This document shows, piece after piece, positions 1 to 8,417 of a stretch of 64,000 nucleotides of DNA. The notes under the pieces are model-generated. The model saw nothing but the letters and a program-made list of their open reading frames with translations. It was not told the DNA's origin and made no database searches. A program made the position numbers and the translations under genes. Each line of letters starts with the position of its first letter. The first letter of the stretch is position 1. This DNA comes from Agreia bicolorata (lineage in GTDB: Bacteria; Actinomycetota; Actinomycetes; Actinomycetales; Microbacteriaceae), in NCBI RefSeq assembly GCF_000938265.1, contig NZ_JYFC01000003.1, positions 186,001 through 250,000 of the forward strand, in the 5' to 3' direction.

Positions 1-465
1 TGAAGTCCAGTACTCGCTCATCAATTCGGACGCCCAGGCCGGCTGGCGAATGTCGCCCCTGGGACCGAACTCTTTCATATATGGCTTGATATCGACTACT
101 GGCGTGCCTGCGACGGCGTCGAGTCCCTCGACTTCAATGGTGAGTCCATGCACCCGGAGGATTCGGCAGACGGTGACCCCGAGACGGTTCGGCCTGTTCT
201 TGCCCCGCTGCGCAAAGATTCCCACCAGCGGCCACTCCGTGTTGCCGCGGGGGTGTCGGGCTCCGTGTTCGATCTTCTCAGGGGCGACCTGATCGAAGAA
301 GTAAACGACCTCGACATGACTGAAACTGTCGAGTTCACGCAACGCCTCAGACGTGAACGAGTCACCGTCGACGACGATCGACGTCGTTTCCGCGTCCCAG
401 AGGTCGTCGCGCACCTCAGCCCGACTGCTGTGCACGTGGCCGATCGGATTCAGGGTGATCTGCAT
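1..465 (-). CDS. trmO: TrmO/YaeB-family tRNA (adenine-N6)-methyltransferase-like protein, 3' end outside window
   Basis: An open frame of 155 codons without a stop runs off the left edge, so the C-terminus is missing. It reads NPIGHVHSS at the N-terminus, then LDSFSHVEVVYFF, then GIFAQRGKNRPNRLG, the signature of the TrmO/YaeB (UPF0066) beta-barrel family, followed by DIKPYMKEF. TrmO N6-methylates t6A at position 37 of threonine tRNAs using SAM; actinobacterial relatives are often short and not experimentally assigned, so the substrate is inferred. The ATG at 465 lies two bases past the stop of the upstream DinB-like gene, which suggests translational coupling. The family call is firm, the tRNA substrate less so. 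Confidence 0.85.
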   Translation of the reverse strand, partial: MQITLNPIGHVHSSRAEVRDDLWDAETTSIVVDGDSFTSEALRELDSFSHVEVVYFFDQVAPEKIEHGARHPRGNTEWPLVGIFAQRGKNRPNRLGVTVCRILRVHGLTIEVEGLDAVAGTPVVDIKPYMKEFGPRGDIRQPAWASELMSEYWTS

Positions 466-467
466 CA

Positions 468-1049
468 CTAGGACACCCAGAAGCCGATGGCACACAGCAG
501 CCGCGTCTCATCGTCGGCATCGGCCGGCGGCTCGATCGCGGGAGGGAAGACCCCGAAGCTGCGCCACTCGTCTGCGTGAGGAACGACCCACTCGTTCAGC
601 CCGTCGATGAGTTCGGGTGAGAGATGGAAGGGGATTCCGAGGTGCTTGGCGATCATCCACGCCTGAGTCGCTCGGTACATGGCGAGATGCGAGAGACCCT
701 CGTCGGCCGGGTAGTCGCCGTACTGAAAATGGAACGTCGACTCGAGGTCGACGCCGCCCTGCACCAGCGCCGTCGCTGCGTCGTTCAGTGCGTCGTAGGC
801 GGCGACGGGGTTGTCGCCGAGCAGATCTTTGTCACGCAGCTCGTCGCCGTCGGCGATGGACTTGCCGGCCAGCACCCCGGGAATCCAGGCTTCGTCGTAG
901 GCATGCGACTTGAGGATGTCGAGGACAGTGGGGTTTTCGATGGACGTCCACGAGGCAGGAACGGGCTTGTCAAAGTCGCCCGGCTGCACTCGATCGATGA
1001 CGCTGCGAAGTGCGGCGTCTGACAGAAGAAAAAAGGTATCGGCTCTCAT
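468..1049 (-). CDS. DinB/maleylpyruvate isomerase-like conserved protein (193 aa)
   Basis: A soluble 193-residue protein without signal peptide or membrane segment. The layout (N-terminal helix, a His in the KSHAYDE segment near residue 50, a second His in SHLAMYRA near 120, and a RLLCAIGFWVS tail) resembles actinobacterial TIGR03086/MDMPI-type members of the DinB four-helix superfamily, which bind a metal and often use mycothiol. The match is by general pattern only, so the enzyme activity is unknown. The ATG at 1049 sits six bases after TACACT, so the mRNA is probably leaderless. The trmO-like gene follows two bases after its stop. Confidence 0.6.
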   Translation of the reverse strand: MRADTFFLLSDAALRSVIDRVQPGDFDKPVPASWTSIENPTVLDILKSHAYDEAWIPGVLAGKSIADGDELRDKDLLGDNPVAAYDALNDAATALVQGGVDLESTFHFQYGDYPADEGLSHLAMYRATQAWMIAKHLGIPFHLSPELIDGLNEWVVPHADEWRSFGVFPPAIEPPADADDETRLLCAIGFWVS

Positions 1050-1055
1050 ATCCGA

Positions 1056-1061
1056 AGTGTA
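1056..1061 (-). promoter_or_regulatory. -10 hexamer TACACT, leaderless start of the DinB-like gene
   Basis: TACACT on the minus strand is followed by exactly six bases and the ATG at 1049, the same geometry as at about a dozen other genes here. No Shine-Dalgarno sequence fits. Confidence 0.6.
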
Positions 1062-1081
1062 AGCACAGCCCCCGACGCTGG

Positions 1082-2104
1082 CTAGGCCTCGAAGAACGAC
1101 GCGACGATCGACGGCAAAACCTGCTCGAGGGTGCCCGGCGCCCAGCGCGGTGTGCGGTCCTTGTCGATGACCTGCGCGCGCACTCCCTCGCGAAAGTCGG
1201 GGTGCGCCAGGGCGTGCGCCATAATGCGAAGCTCCTGGTTGAAGCAGGCCTCGAGGGTGGGCAGCTCGCGAGCGCGACGCAGCGACTCCAGGGTGACGGC
1301 CACCGCGGTCGGCGACTTGGTTCTGATGAGCGCTGCAGTCTCCACCGCTGCCGGGGCGCCCGACGTCGCCAGGGCATCCAGAATCTCACCGACGGTATCG
1401 TGCGCGAAGGCCGGCTCGATCCACGACGCGTCAGAGATCAAGCCATCGGATGCGCGGGCGCCCCGCGGCGGCTCGGCGGCAAGGGCGGCAACGGCCTCGT
1501 CGGCCGGCAACTCCTCCAACGATGCGACAAGAGAGGAGAGTCGATCCTCGGGCACGAACGCATCCGCGAGGCCGAGTTCAATCGCGTCGGCCGCCGAGGC
1601 GGTGCGCGCGGTGAGGGCGAGGTAGGTGCCCAGCTCTCGGGGCGCGCGGCTCAGTAGCCAGCTGCCGCCGACATCCGGCGTGAGACCGATGCTGACCTCG
1701 GGCATGCCGAGCGCCGAATCGTCGGTGACCACCCGGTGCGAAGCATGGCCCGAGAGACCGATTCCACCGCCGAGTACAAAGCCATTCATGATCGCCACGA
1801 ACGGCTTCCGGTAGCGCGCGATGAGGTTGTTCACCCGGTACTCGTCGCGCAGAAACCCCACGGCCGCGGCCACGTCGTCCGCCGCGACACGGCTATACAA
1901 CTGGGTCACGTCGCCGCCCGCGCACAGCCCGCGAGTGCCGTTGCCGGTGAGCAGAACCGTGCTGATCGAATCGTCGAGAGCCCATGCGTCGAGGGCCACT
2001 CCGATCGAGAGGACCATCTCGTGCGTCAACGCGTTGATCGCGCGCGGCCGGTTCAGCGTGATGCGCGCGAGCCGACCCCGAACCTCGAAGAGAACATCCG
2101 TCAC
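1082..2104 (-). CDS. Enoyl-CoA hydratase/isomerase family, probable 3-hydroxyisobutyryl-CoA hydrolase
   Basis: A 340-residue crotonase-fold protein of the ECH_2 subgroup, longer than classical enoyl-CoA hydratases (about 260). The oxyanion-hole segment GLCAGGDV (residues 59-66) and the MPEVSIGLTPDVGGS segment (134-148) carry the Glu136/Asp144 pair that corresponds to the catalytic residues of 3-hydroxyisobutyryl-CoA hydrolase (EC 3.1.2.4), a valine-degradation enzyme in the cytosol. The ATG overlaps the stop of the upstream acyl-CoA synthetase by four bases, so the two form an operon and may act on the same acyl chain. The alternative is another short-chain enoyl-CoA hydratase; subgroup assignment rests on length and the Glu/Asp pair. 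Confidence 0.85.
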   Translation of the reverse strand: MTDVLFEVRGRLARITLNRPRAINALTHEMVLSIGVALDAWALDDSISTVLLTGNGTRGLCAGGDVTQLYSRVAADDVAAAVGFLRDEYRVNNLIARYRKPFVAIMNGFVLGGGIGLSGHASHRVVTDDSALGMPEVSIGLTPDVGGSWLLSRAPRELGTYLALTARTASAADAIELGLADAFVPEDRLSSLVASLEELPADEAVAALAAEPPRGARASDGLISDASWIEPAFAHDTVGEILDALATSGAPAAVETAALIRTKSPTAVAVTLESLRRARELPTLEACFNQELRIMAHALAHPDFREGVRAQVIDKDRTPRWAPGTLEQVLPSIVASFFEA

Positions 2105-3843
2105 GACGTCGCCGCGCCCGTGTTGCCCACGGCCTTGAGTTCAGGAAACTGATCGTCGCGCCATTCCACCGCGACGACAACACCCTCTGCAACGCGCTCC
2201 TCGCGCTCGCGCAGCTCGACCCGGCGAATCTTGCCCGAGATCGTCTTCGGCAACTCGAAGAACTCGATACGGCGGATGCGCTGGAACGGGGCCAGCCGCT
2301 CACGCGCGAATCGCAGAATCTCCTTCGCCGTCGCATCCGTCGGCTCGAATCCGGCCGCAAGCACAACGTAGGCCTTTGGAACGGCGAGCCGCAGGGCATC
2401 CGGAGCGGGCACGATGGCTGCCTCGACCACCGACGGGTGCTCGATGAGCACACTCTCGAGCTCGAACGGGCTGATCTTGTAATCGGATGCCTTGAACACG
2501 TCGTCGGTTCGGCCCACGTAGGTGAGATACCCAGCGGCATCGCGCGTGGCCACGTCTCCGGTGTGGAAGTATCCGTCGTGCTCGCTCTCTGCGTTCTTCG
2601 CGGGGTCACCCACGTAGCCGGTCATGAGGTTCACCGGGCGCGAGCGCACGTCGACGCAGATCTCGCCCTCGTTCGCCTCGAGACCCGTCACGGGGTCGAC
2701 GAGCACGATCGGGCAGCCCGGAAGCGGCCGGCCCATCGAGCCGTCCTTTATGTCGGAGCCGGGGGTGTTGGCCACGACAGCGGTCATCTCGGTCTGGCCA
2801 TAGCCGTCGCGGATGGTCAGGCCCCACTTCTCGCGCACCCGGGTGATCACCTCGGGGTTCAGCGGCTCGCCGGCCGAGATCGCCTCTCGAAGGTCTCCCG
2901 CGCCCGCGCTCAGGTCGGTCTGGATGAGCATGCGCCACACGGTGGGCGGGGCGCAGAACGAGGTGACCTTCTCTTCGCGAATGCGGTCAAGCAGGGTCAC
3001 CGCGTCGAAACGCGCGTAGTTGTAGACGAAGATCGTGGCCTCGGCGATCCACGGCGCGAAGAAGCAGCTCCACGCGTGCTTCGCCCAGCCCGGCGAGCTG
3101 ATCGCCAGGTGCACGTCGCCCGGGCGCAGGCCCAGCCAATACATGGTCGACAGGTGTCCCACCGGGTACGACACGTGGCTGTGCTCGACCAGCTTCGGCC
3201 TGCTGGTCGTGCCCGACGTGAAGTACAGCAGAAGCGCGTCGGGCGAGGAGTTGCCGGGATGCGGCAGGGGGCCTGCTTTGGTCGGGTCGCCCGCGAACGC
3301 GTCGTCGAAGGTCAGCCAACCGGATGCCGCTGGCGCGGCCGCCGCATTCCCGACCCGAATACGGGTGTACTCCCCCGGCACGGCATCGAACTTGGCGGCA
3401 TCGGCGGCATCCACGATCACGTGACGCACCGACCCACGATCGACACGGTCGACGAGATCGGCCGGGCCCATCGCCGTTGTCGTCGGAAGAATGACCGCGC
3501 CCAGCTTCATAATGGCGAGCATCGCCTCCCAGAGCTCCACCTGGTTGCCGAGCATGAGCATCACGGTGTCGCCCTTCGCGACGCCCCGGGCGCTGAACCA
3601 GTGGCCCAACTGGTCTGAGCGAGTGGCGAGTTCATCGAAGGTGCGCGTGGTGCGGCGTCCGTCTTCTTCGACGATCACGAGAGCCTCGGCGTCATTGCCC
3701 CTGGCGATCTCGTCGAACCAGTCGATCGCCCAGTTGAAGTGGGGACCGACATCCGGCCATTCGAAGTCTTGGCGGGCGGTGTCGTAGTCGTCGCGCAGGG
3801 CAACCAACTGGTCGCGGGCTGCGCGGAAAGCGTCCGTGGTCAT
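2101..3843 (-). CDS. AMP-forming acyl-CoA synthetase (medium/branched-chain type)
   Basis: A 580-residue ANL-superfamily ligase that activates a carboxylic acid to its acyl-AMP and then acyl-CoA. Core motifs are all present: the P-loop LLYFTSGTTSRPK, the GYGQTEMT adenine-binding motif, HTGD, the hinge region DDVFKASDYKISP and the C-terminal KTISGKIRR lysine. Length and the SPGWAKHAWS segment resemble ACSM/medium-chain synthetases rather than acetyl-CoA synthetase. The acid is not identifiable from sequence. It is cotranscribed with the crotonase-fold gene downstream (4-base overlap). The ATG at 3843 is six bases from TAAAGT, so initiation is probably leaderless. Confidence 0.9.
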   Translation of the reverse strand: MTTDAFRAARDQLVALRDDYDTARQDFEWPDVGPHFNWAIDWFDEIARGNDAEALVIVEEDGRRTTRTFDELATRSDQLGHWFSARGVAKGDTVMLMLGNQVELWEAMLAIMKLGAVILPTTTAMGPADLVDRVDRGSVRHVIVDAADAAKFDAVPGEYTRIRVGNAAAAPAASGWLTFDDAFAGDPTKAGPLPHPGNSSPDALLLYFTSGTTSRPKLVEHSHVSYPVGHLSTMYWLGLRPGDVHLAISSPGWAKHAWSCFFAPWIAEATIFVYNYARFDAVTLLDRIREEKVTSFCAPPTVWRMLIQTDLSAGAGDLREAISAGEPLNPEVITRVREKWGLTIRDGYGQTEMTAVVANTPGSDIKDGSMGRPLPGCPIVLVDPVTGLEANEGEICVDVRSRPVNLMTGYVGDPAKNAESEHDGYFHTGDVATRDAAGYLTYVGRTDDVFKASDYKISPFELESVLIEHPSVVEAAIVPAPDALRLAVPKAYVVLAAGFEPTDATAKEILRFARERLAPFQRIRRIEFFELPKTISGKIRRVELREREERVAEGVVVAVEWRDDQFPELKAVGNTGAATS

Positions 3844-3849
3844 TGTTCG

Positions 3850-3855
3850 ACTTTA
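3850..3855 (-). promoter_or_regulatory. -10 hexamer TAAAGT of the acyl-CoA synthetase operon
   Basis: TAAAGT lies six bases before the ATG at 3843 on the minus strand. Leaderless geometry; no ribosome binding site is present. Confidence 0.55.
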
Positions 3856-3902
3856 GGCGGCGCGTGAAGAACCGAGGGATTCCTGCGCCCCGACCGATCA
3901 CG

Positions 3903-3931
3903 TAGACGCACGAGCTACCCCCGAATAGGGT
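3903..3931 (+). promoter_or_regulatory. Promoter of the small secreted protein, TAGACG-17-TAGGGT
   Basis: TAGACG (3903-3908) and TAGGGT (3926-3931) are 17 bases apart and the ATG follows six bases after the -10, giving a leaderless transcript. The 15-mer CCCGAATAGGGTGGT that holds the -10 recurs exactly in front of the ABC-2 exporter (34901-34915). Confidence 0.55.
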
Positions 3932-3937
3932 GGTTTC

Positions 3938-4162
3938 ATGAGAAAAGCGCTATCGACCGCGTCTGGAATCGCCCTCGCCGTTGGACTTCTTGCGGTTCCG
4001 ACCACCGCACACGCAGTCAGTTACTACGGAACCTGGTCGGCGACCTCGTCGGCAGCCTGCAATGCGGAAATGAAGGCCTATAAGGCGAACGGCTATTCGG
4101 TTACCGCGTGCAGACAACTCAACGGCAGTCCCACCCTCTGGTACTTCCAGTACGGGCACTAG
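3938..4162 (+). CDS. Small secreted protein of unknown function (74 aa)
   Basis: A signal peptide is clear: MRK, a hydrophobic stretch to about residue 22 and a likely signal peptidase I site after TAHA (around 26). The mature part is about 48 residues, rich in Tyr, Ser and Ala, with two Cys (in AACNAE and TACRQL) that could form one disulphide, and ends in an aromatic stretch around WYFQYGH. No family is recognised. The single ATG is supported by a -10 hexamer TAGGGT six bases upstream. It is a stand-alone gene closed by a strong hairpin. Confidence 0.7.
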   Translation: MRKALSTASGIALAVGLLAVPTTAHAVSYYGTWSATSSAACNAEMKAYKANGYSVTACRQLNGSPTLWYFQYGH

Positions 4163-4185
4163 ACGTCGTCGACTCGAACTGAGGG

Positions 4186-4231
4186 GCGGAGAATGGCCGT
4201 ATCGGAGTGAATCGAAGCGGCCATTCTCCGC
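4186..4231. terminator. 14-base-pair hairpin between convergent genes
   Basis: GCGGAGAATGGCCG (4186-4199) and CGGCCATTCTCCGC (4218-4231) are perfect inverted copies around an 18-base loop, with partial pairing further out. It lies 20 bases from the stops on both sides, so it should terminate both the secreted-protein gene and lacI. No U-tract follows, as in several other hairpins here. Confidence 0.8.
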
Positions 4232-4251
4232 ACTTCAGCGACACACTGCTA

Positions 4252-5325
4252 TCAGCGCGGCGGCCCCGACGTGTCGCCTTCGCGGAAGGCCACCGGCAGC
4301 ACGATGCTCGAGGGGCTTCCGCCCGCCAGCAACTCACCCACCATGCGGCCGGCCTGAAGTCCGCGGTCGTGCAATGGCTGCTCCACTGTCGTGAGGCGAC
4401 GATCAAGCAGCGGAATGTCTGCACCGTCGAAGCCCGTCACGGTGAGGTCTCGCGGAACCTGCAGTCCTCGCGCCTCTGCCGCACGGAGCGCCCCGACGGC
4501 GAGCATGTCGTTCTGCGCGAGGATGGCCGTCGGCGGTGAAGCGGCATCGAGCAGGCGCCCCGCGGCGATCTCGCCCGAGTCGAGTTCGCGGCCGCCCGCC
4601 TCGACGCGCACGGCGTCGGGAAAGACGGATGCGACGGCCCGCAGTCGTTCCCGAATCGTGCGGTTGCTGATCGAATCGAAATCGGCATCAACCGATGAAA
4701 GCGGACCGGGCGGTCCGTTCGCATCGATGCGCGTGGCCCGCATCACCACCCCGACTCGCCTGTGGCCGAGATCGCGCATGCGACCTGCCAGCACGGCCAT
4801 CCCGCTGGCGTCGTCGATGTCGACCAGGGTGACGCCCTCTTCGTGCGGTCCCTCGACCCCGACCATGGGAATGCGGCGCGCACGCATGCTCGGCAGGAGA
4901 CCGTCGAACTCCTCACCGCGGGTAAGAAAGACGACGGCGTCGACGGGCATACCGTCGAGCAGCCGGGCCGACCGATCGCCCGACTCTGATCGGTGTGACA
5001 ACAGAAGCTGGCCCACGTCGAGGTCGTCGAGTGCCTCGCTGAGCCCCGACATCGTGGCCATCGCCACCGGATTCTGGAAGGCGCGACGCACGGTTCCCGC
5101 CACGATGATGCCCACGATGCCCGAGCGGCCGCTCTTCAGCGAGCGTGCGGTCGGATTCGGTCCGGCGTATCCGATCTCGGCCGCGGCGGCCAGGATGCGC
5201 GCCCTCGTGCGCTCGGTGATCGAGCCCGTGCGGCGGTAGGCCAGCGACGCGGTGGAGGTCGACACCTTCGCGAGCGCAGCGACATCGGCGAGGGTCACAG
5301 ACGTGCGCACCGAGCTCGTGGTCAT
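4252..5325 (-). CDS. LacI-family transcriptional regulator of the adjacent transporter operon
   Basis: A 357-residue repressor with an N-terminal LacI helix-turn-helix (TLADVAALAKVSTSTASLAY) and hinge, then a periplasmic-binding-protein-like effector domain to the C-terminus. ATG 5325 is preferred over 5337 because GGTGA lies six bases in front of it. It is divergent from the ABC importer/GDPD-IMPase operon with 157 bases between starts, and two palindromes in that gap are likely operators. The inducer is probably the imported solute or its breakdown product; this is inference from position. Confidence in family is high. Confidence 0.92.
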   Translation of the reverse strand: MTTSSVRTSVTLADVAALAKVSTSTASLAYRRTGSITERTRARILAAAAEIGYAGPNPTARSLKSGRSGIVGIIVAGTVRRAFQNPVAMATMSGLSEALDDLDVGQLLLSHRSESGDRSARLLDGMPVDAVVFLTRGEEFDGLLPSMRARRIPMVGVEGPHEEGVTLVDIDDASGMAVLAGRMRDLGHRRVGVVMRATRIDANGPPGPLSSVDADFDSISNRTIRERLRAVASVFPDAVRVEAGGRELDSGEIAAGRLLDAASPPTAILAQNDMLAVGALRAAEARGLQVPRDLTVTGFDGADIPLLDRRLTTVEQPLHDRGLQAGRMVGELLAGGSPSSIVLPVAFREGDTSGPPR

Positions 5326-5387
5326 GTTTTTCACCATATCGACGTGCAGCTTCCTCCCAGGGCGAGTTGGTCATGCCGTCGTCGAAT

Positions 5388-5399
5388 CGCAACGTTGCG
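5388..5399. promoter_or_regulatory. LacI-type operator candidate CGCAACGTTGCG
   Basis: A perfect 12-base palindrome with the central ACGT typical of LacI-family operators, lying between lacI (start 5325) and the substrate-binding protein gene (start 5483). Confidence 0.55.
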
Positions 5400-5436
5400 T
5401 TAAGGATCAATACACCGTCGGACCGCACCATCGAAA

Positions 5437-5453
5437 CGATGCGATTCGCATCG
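5437..5453. promoter_or_regulatory. Second operator candidate, 17-base perfect palindrome
   Basis: CGATGCGA-T-TCGCATCG is perfectly symmetrical over 17 bases, 29 bases before the transporter operon's first start codon, where a bound repressor would block transcription. Its sequence differs from the 5388-5399 palindrome, so a second regulator is possible. Confidence 0.55.
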
Positions 5454-5482
5454 ACACCCGACCCGAAGGACCTACAACCGTG

Positions 5483-6646
5483 ATGCCCCGTCGCTGTCTT
5501 CTCACCCTCTCCGCCGCCGCAGCGGTCGCGCTCGCGCTGGCCGGCTGCGCCCCCACCGCCAGTACCGACGCCGCCGCAACCAACCACGCCGTGACCGACG
5601 CCTCCGGCACCGCCACAGTGTTCATCTCCGGCGACACCAACGTTCAGAGCCTCTGGACAGACGCCATCATCCCCGCCTTCGAGAAGGCCAACCCTGGCGC
5701 ATCCGTCACGACCACGCTCGACCTGCACGGCGAGCACGACGCACAGACCATGGCCAAGCTCACCAGCTCAGTGCAGGCCAAAGAAGACCCCGGCTTCGAC
5801 CTCATCGACTCCGGTTTCATCCAGGCAGCCGGCAAGGCAGGCCTGCTCGAAGACGTGTCGGCCGACAACATCCCCAACCTCGCCACGGTGCCCGACACCA
5901 CGGTGAAAGCCGGCGCCGGCTTCGGAATCCCCTACCGCGCCTCCTCCGTGCTGCTGGCCTACGACTCCACCAAGGTGAAGACCCCGCCGGCAACTCTTGA
6001 CGAGCTGCTCAAGTGGATCACCACCAACCCGGGCCAGTTCACCTACAACTCGCCCTCCACCGGAGGATCCGGTGCGGCATTCGTGACGACCGTGCTCGAC
6101 AAGTACGTCTCCGACGCCTCGCGCACCACCATGACCACGGGCTACGACCAGTCGCTCGAGGGCGAGTGGGACAAGGGCTTCGACGAGCTCAAGAGCCTCA
6201 ACTCCTCGATGTACCAGCAGGGCGTCTACCCCAACGGCAATAACCAGGTGCTCGACCTCCTCGGCACCGGCGCGATCGAGATGGCTCCCGTCTGGAGCGA
6301 CCAGGTCATCACCGCCCAGAAGACCGGGACCCTGCCCTCGAACATCAAGTACGCGCAGATCTCGAACCCCTCGTTCACGGGCAGCGCCTCGTACCTCGGC
6401 ATTCCCAAGACGGCGGCCCACAAAGACGTCGCCCAGAAGCTTGCCGACTACGTGCTCTCGTCTGAGGGCCAGGCGCTCATCGCGTCGACGATCGCGGGCT
6501 ACCCGGTGGTCTCGCTCGACAGCGTTCCCTCCGAGCTGAAAGACCAGTTCGCTGCCGCCGACCCGTCGACGCTGCGTCCCACCTACTACAGCCAGATGGC
6601 TTCCGACATGAACAACCTCTGGGACGCGAAGGTTCCCGGACAGTGA
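5483..6646 (+). CDS. ABC transporter substrate-binding lipoprotein
   Basis: A 387-residue extracellular solute-binding protein. Residues 1-22 are a lipoprotein signal peptide ending in a lipobox (LALAGC, Cys22), so it is membrane-anchored on the outer face. The mature domain resembles family 1 binding proteins of the iron/polyamine/aminoethylphosphonate group. ATG 5483 is chosen because it places the lipobox correctly; a GTG three bases upstream is the alternative. The first permease starts inside its stop (GTGA overlap). The ligand cannot be read from sequence; the downstream GDPD-IMPase suggests a glycerophosphodiester. Confidence 0.88.
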   Translation: MPRRCLLTLSAAAAVALALAGCAPTASTDAAATNHAVTDASGTATVFISGDTNVQSLWTDAIIPAFEKANPGASVTTTLDLHGEHDAQTMAKLTSSVQAKEDPGFDLIDSGFIQAAGKAGLLEDVSADNIPNLATVPDTTVKAGAGFGIPYRASSVLLAYDSTKVKTPPATLDELLKWITTNPGQFTYNSPSTGGSGAAFVTTVLDKYVSDASRTTMTTGYDQSLEGEWDKGFDELKSLNSSMYQQGVYPNGNNQVLDLLGTGAIEMAPVWSDQVITAQKTGTLPSNIKYAQISNPSFTGSASYLGIPKTAAHKDVAQKLADYVLSSEGQALIASTIAGYPVVSLDSVPSELKDQFAAADPSTLRPTYYSQMASDMNNLWDAKVPGQ

Positions 6647-7593
6647 CAGCAATCCGATCGGGGCGTCGCGCCCCGGTCGGTGCCCGGCGGCGGGTCTCCC
6701 CTGAGGCCCGCCGCTCCGGCATCGGCCTCGCCATGGCCCTTCCGCCCGTGGTGCTGCTCGCACTCTTCGTGGGCATCCCCGTGGTTCTCGCCATCGGCTT
6801 CAGCCTCGGCCACACGGGCGGGCTCAACAGCACAATCGCCTCGATCGGACTCAATACCCGCGAGGCGACGAGCTGGTGGGGAACCGCACAGGCCTATGTC
6901 GACGTCTTCACCGACCCGCGCTTCACCCGCGACCTCGGCGTGACCATCGGCGTGACCGTCATCTCGACCGCGATCGTGCTGGCGTTGGCGCTGGGCATCG
7001 CCCTCAACCTGCGCCTGCGCGGCGGGCGGCTCGCGACCGTCTTCGCCGGCCTCGCCGTGGTGCCCCTCTTCATCCCCGTGGTGATCGCGTCGTGGGCCAT
7101 CCTGACTTTCTATTCGGGCGATGGATTCGTGCGCACCGTCTTTGCGCTCTTCGGCCTTACCGGTCCGACCTGGGGCTACACGACCGTGGCCGTGGTCATC
7201 GGCTCGGTGTGGACGAGCCTGCCGTTCGCCACGCTCATGGCCACCTCGGGGGTTCAGTCGATTCCCGACGCCATGATCGAGGCGGCCCGGGATGCCGGTG
7301 CCTCGTCGTTCGCGATCATCACCAGGATTCTCGTTCCCCTGAGCGCGATCCCGCTCGTGATCGCCGCCACCTTCACGGCCATCGGGGTGCTCGGCTCGTT
7401 CACCGTTCCCTACTTCACTGGCCCGAACGCGCCGAGCATGCTCGGCGTCGATATCTCCAAGTACTTCCAGGCGTTCAACCATCCGCAGCAGGCGATCGTG
7501 ATGGCCGTCGTGGTCTTCGTGCTCGCATCCGGAATCGCGTTCTTCTACGTCTGGGCGAACTTTCGATCGGCAAAGAAAGAAGGTCGGGTCTGA
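6643..7593 (+). CDS. ABC transporter permease 1
   Basis: A 316-residue inner-membrane component with six predicted transmembrane segments, the first around residues 27-45. The EAA loop that docks to the ATPase reads EAARDAGASSFAIITRILVP. Start is GTG in the GTGA overlap with the binding-protein stop, and the second permease starts in the overlap with this stop (TGATG). With the second permease it should form a heterodimeric channel of the PotB/PhnU type. Confidence 0.9.
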   Translation: MTAIRSGRRAPVGARRRVSPEARRSGIGLAMALPPVVLLALFVGIPVVLAIGFSLGHTGGLNSTIASIGLNTREATSWWGTAQAYVDVFTDPRFTRDLGVTIGVTVISTAIVLALALGIALNLRLRGGRLATVFAGLAVVPLFIPVVIASWAILTFYSGDGFVRTVFALFGLTGPTWGYTTVAVVIGSVWTSLPFATLMATSGVQSIPDAMIEAARDAGASSFAIITRILVPLSAIPLVIAATFTAIGVLGSFTVPYFTGPNAPSMLGVDISKYFQAFNHPQQAIVMAVVVFVLASGIAFFYVWANFRSAKKEGRV

Positions 7594-8408
7594 TGCGCGC
7601 ACGCTCACTCTCCCGCGGCGTTGTCACGGGCGTTCTGTTCGCCGTGGTGGCGATCTTCATCCTCGGCCCGCTGCTGTGGCTCGCGGCGCACGCCTTCGCG
7701 ACCTCGTGGGACTACCCCAGCCTGCTTCCGGCCGGACTCACCCTGGACTGGTGGTCGGTGGTCTTCAACGACGCCGGGCTCGGCGCCGCGGTACGCAACT
7801 CGCTCTACTTCGCGCCGCTCACCGTGCTGGTCTCGGCGGTCGTCTGCCTTCCCGCCGCCTACGCCTTCTCTCGCTTCGAGTTTCCGGGGCGCCGCGTCTT
7901 CTTGGTGGGCCTGTTCGCCACGAACGCATTTCCCAAGATGGGGCTCTTCGTCTCGATGGCCTCGCTGTTCTATGGCCTGCACCTCATGAACACGATCGCC
8001 GGAATCGTGATCGTGCAGCTCGTGGGCACCGTGGTTTTTATGACCTGGATCCCCGCGGCGGCCTTCAGCTCGGTGCCCCGCGCGCTCGAAGAAGCGGCCC
8101 GCGATGCTGGGGCCGGGCGCATCCGCACCTTCGTGCGTGTGACCCTGCCACTCGCCCTGCCCGGCATCCTCGTGGCCGTTCTTATGTCGTTTCTCGCCGC
8201 CTTCGATGAGGCGCAGGGCACCTACCTCGTGGGGGCTCCGGTCTACATGACCATGCCCACCGAGATGTACTCGCTCGTTCTGAACTACCCCAAGCAGGTC
8301 GCCGCGGTCTTCGCGATCCTGCTCTCCGTTCCCTCCGTCGCCCTCCTGCTCCTCGCCCGCCGTTACATCATGGGCGGACGTCTGGCCGAGGGCTTCCAGA
8401 TTCGTTAG
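7593..8408 (+). CDS. ABC transporter permease 2
   Basis: A 271-residue permease with about six transmembrane segments and an EAA loop EEAARDAGAGRIRTFVRVTLP near residue 170. ATG 7593 shares a base with the stop of permease 1; the open frame extends far upstream but that part is antisense-like and not coding. It pairs with permease 1 and the ATPase encoded nine bases downstream. Confidence 0.9.
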   Translation: MRARSLSRGVVTGVLFAVVAIFILGPLLWLAAHAFATSWDYPSLLPAGLTLDWWSVVFNDAGLGAAVRNSLYFAPLTVLVSAVVCLPAAYAFSRFEFPGRRVFLVGLFATNAFPKMGLFVSMASLFYGLHLMNTIAGIVIVQLVGTVVFMTWIPAAAFSSVPRALEEAARDAGAGRIRTFVRVTLPLALPGILVAVLMSFLAAFDEAQGTYLVGAPVYMTMPTEMYSLVLNYPKQVAAVFAILLSVPSVALLLLARRYIMGGRLAEGFQIR

Positions 8409-8417
8409 GCCATCGTC

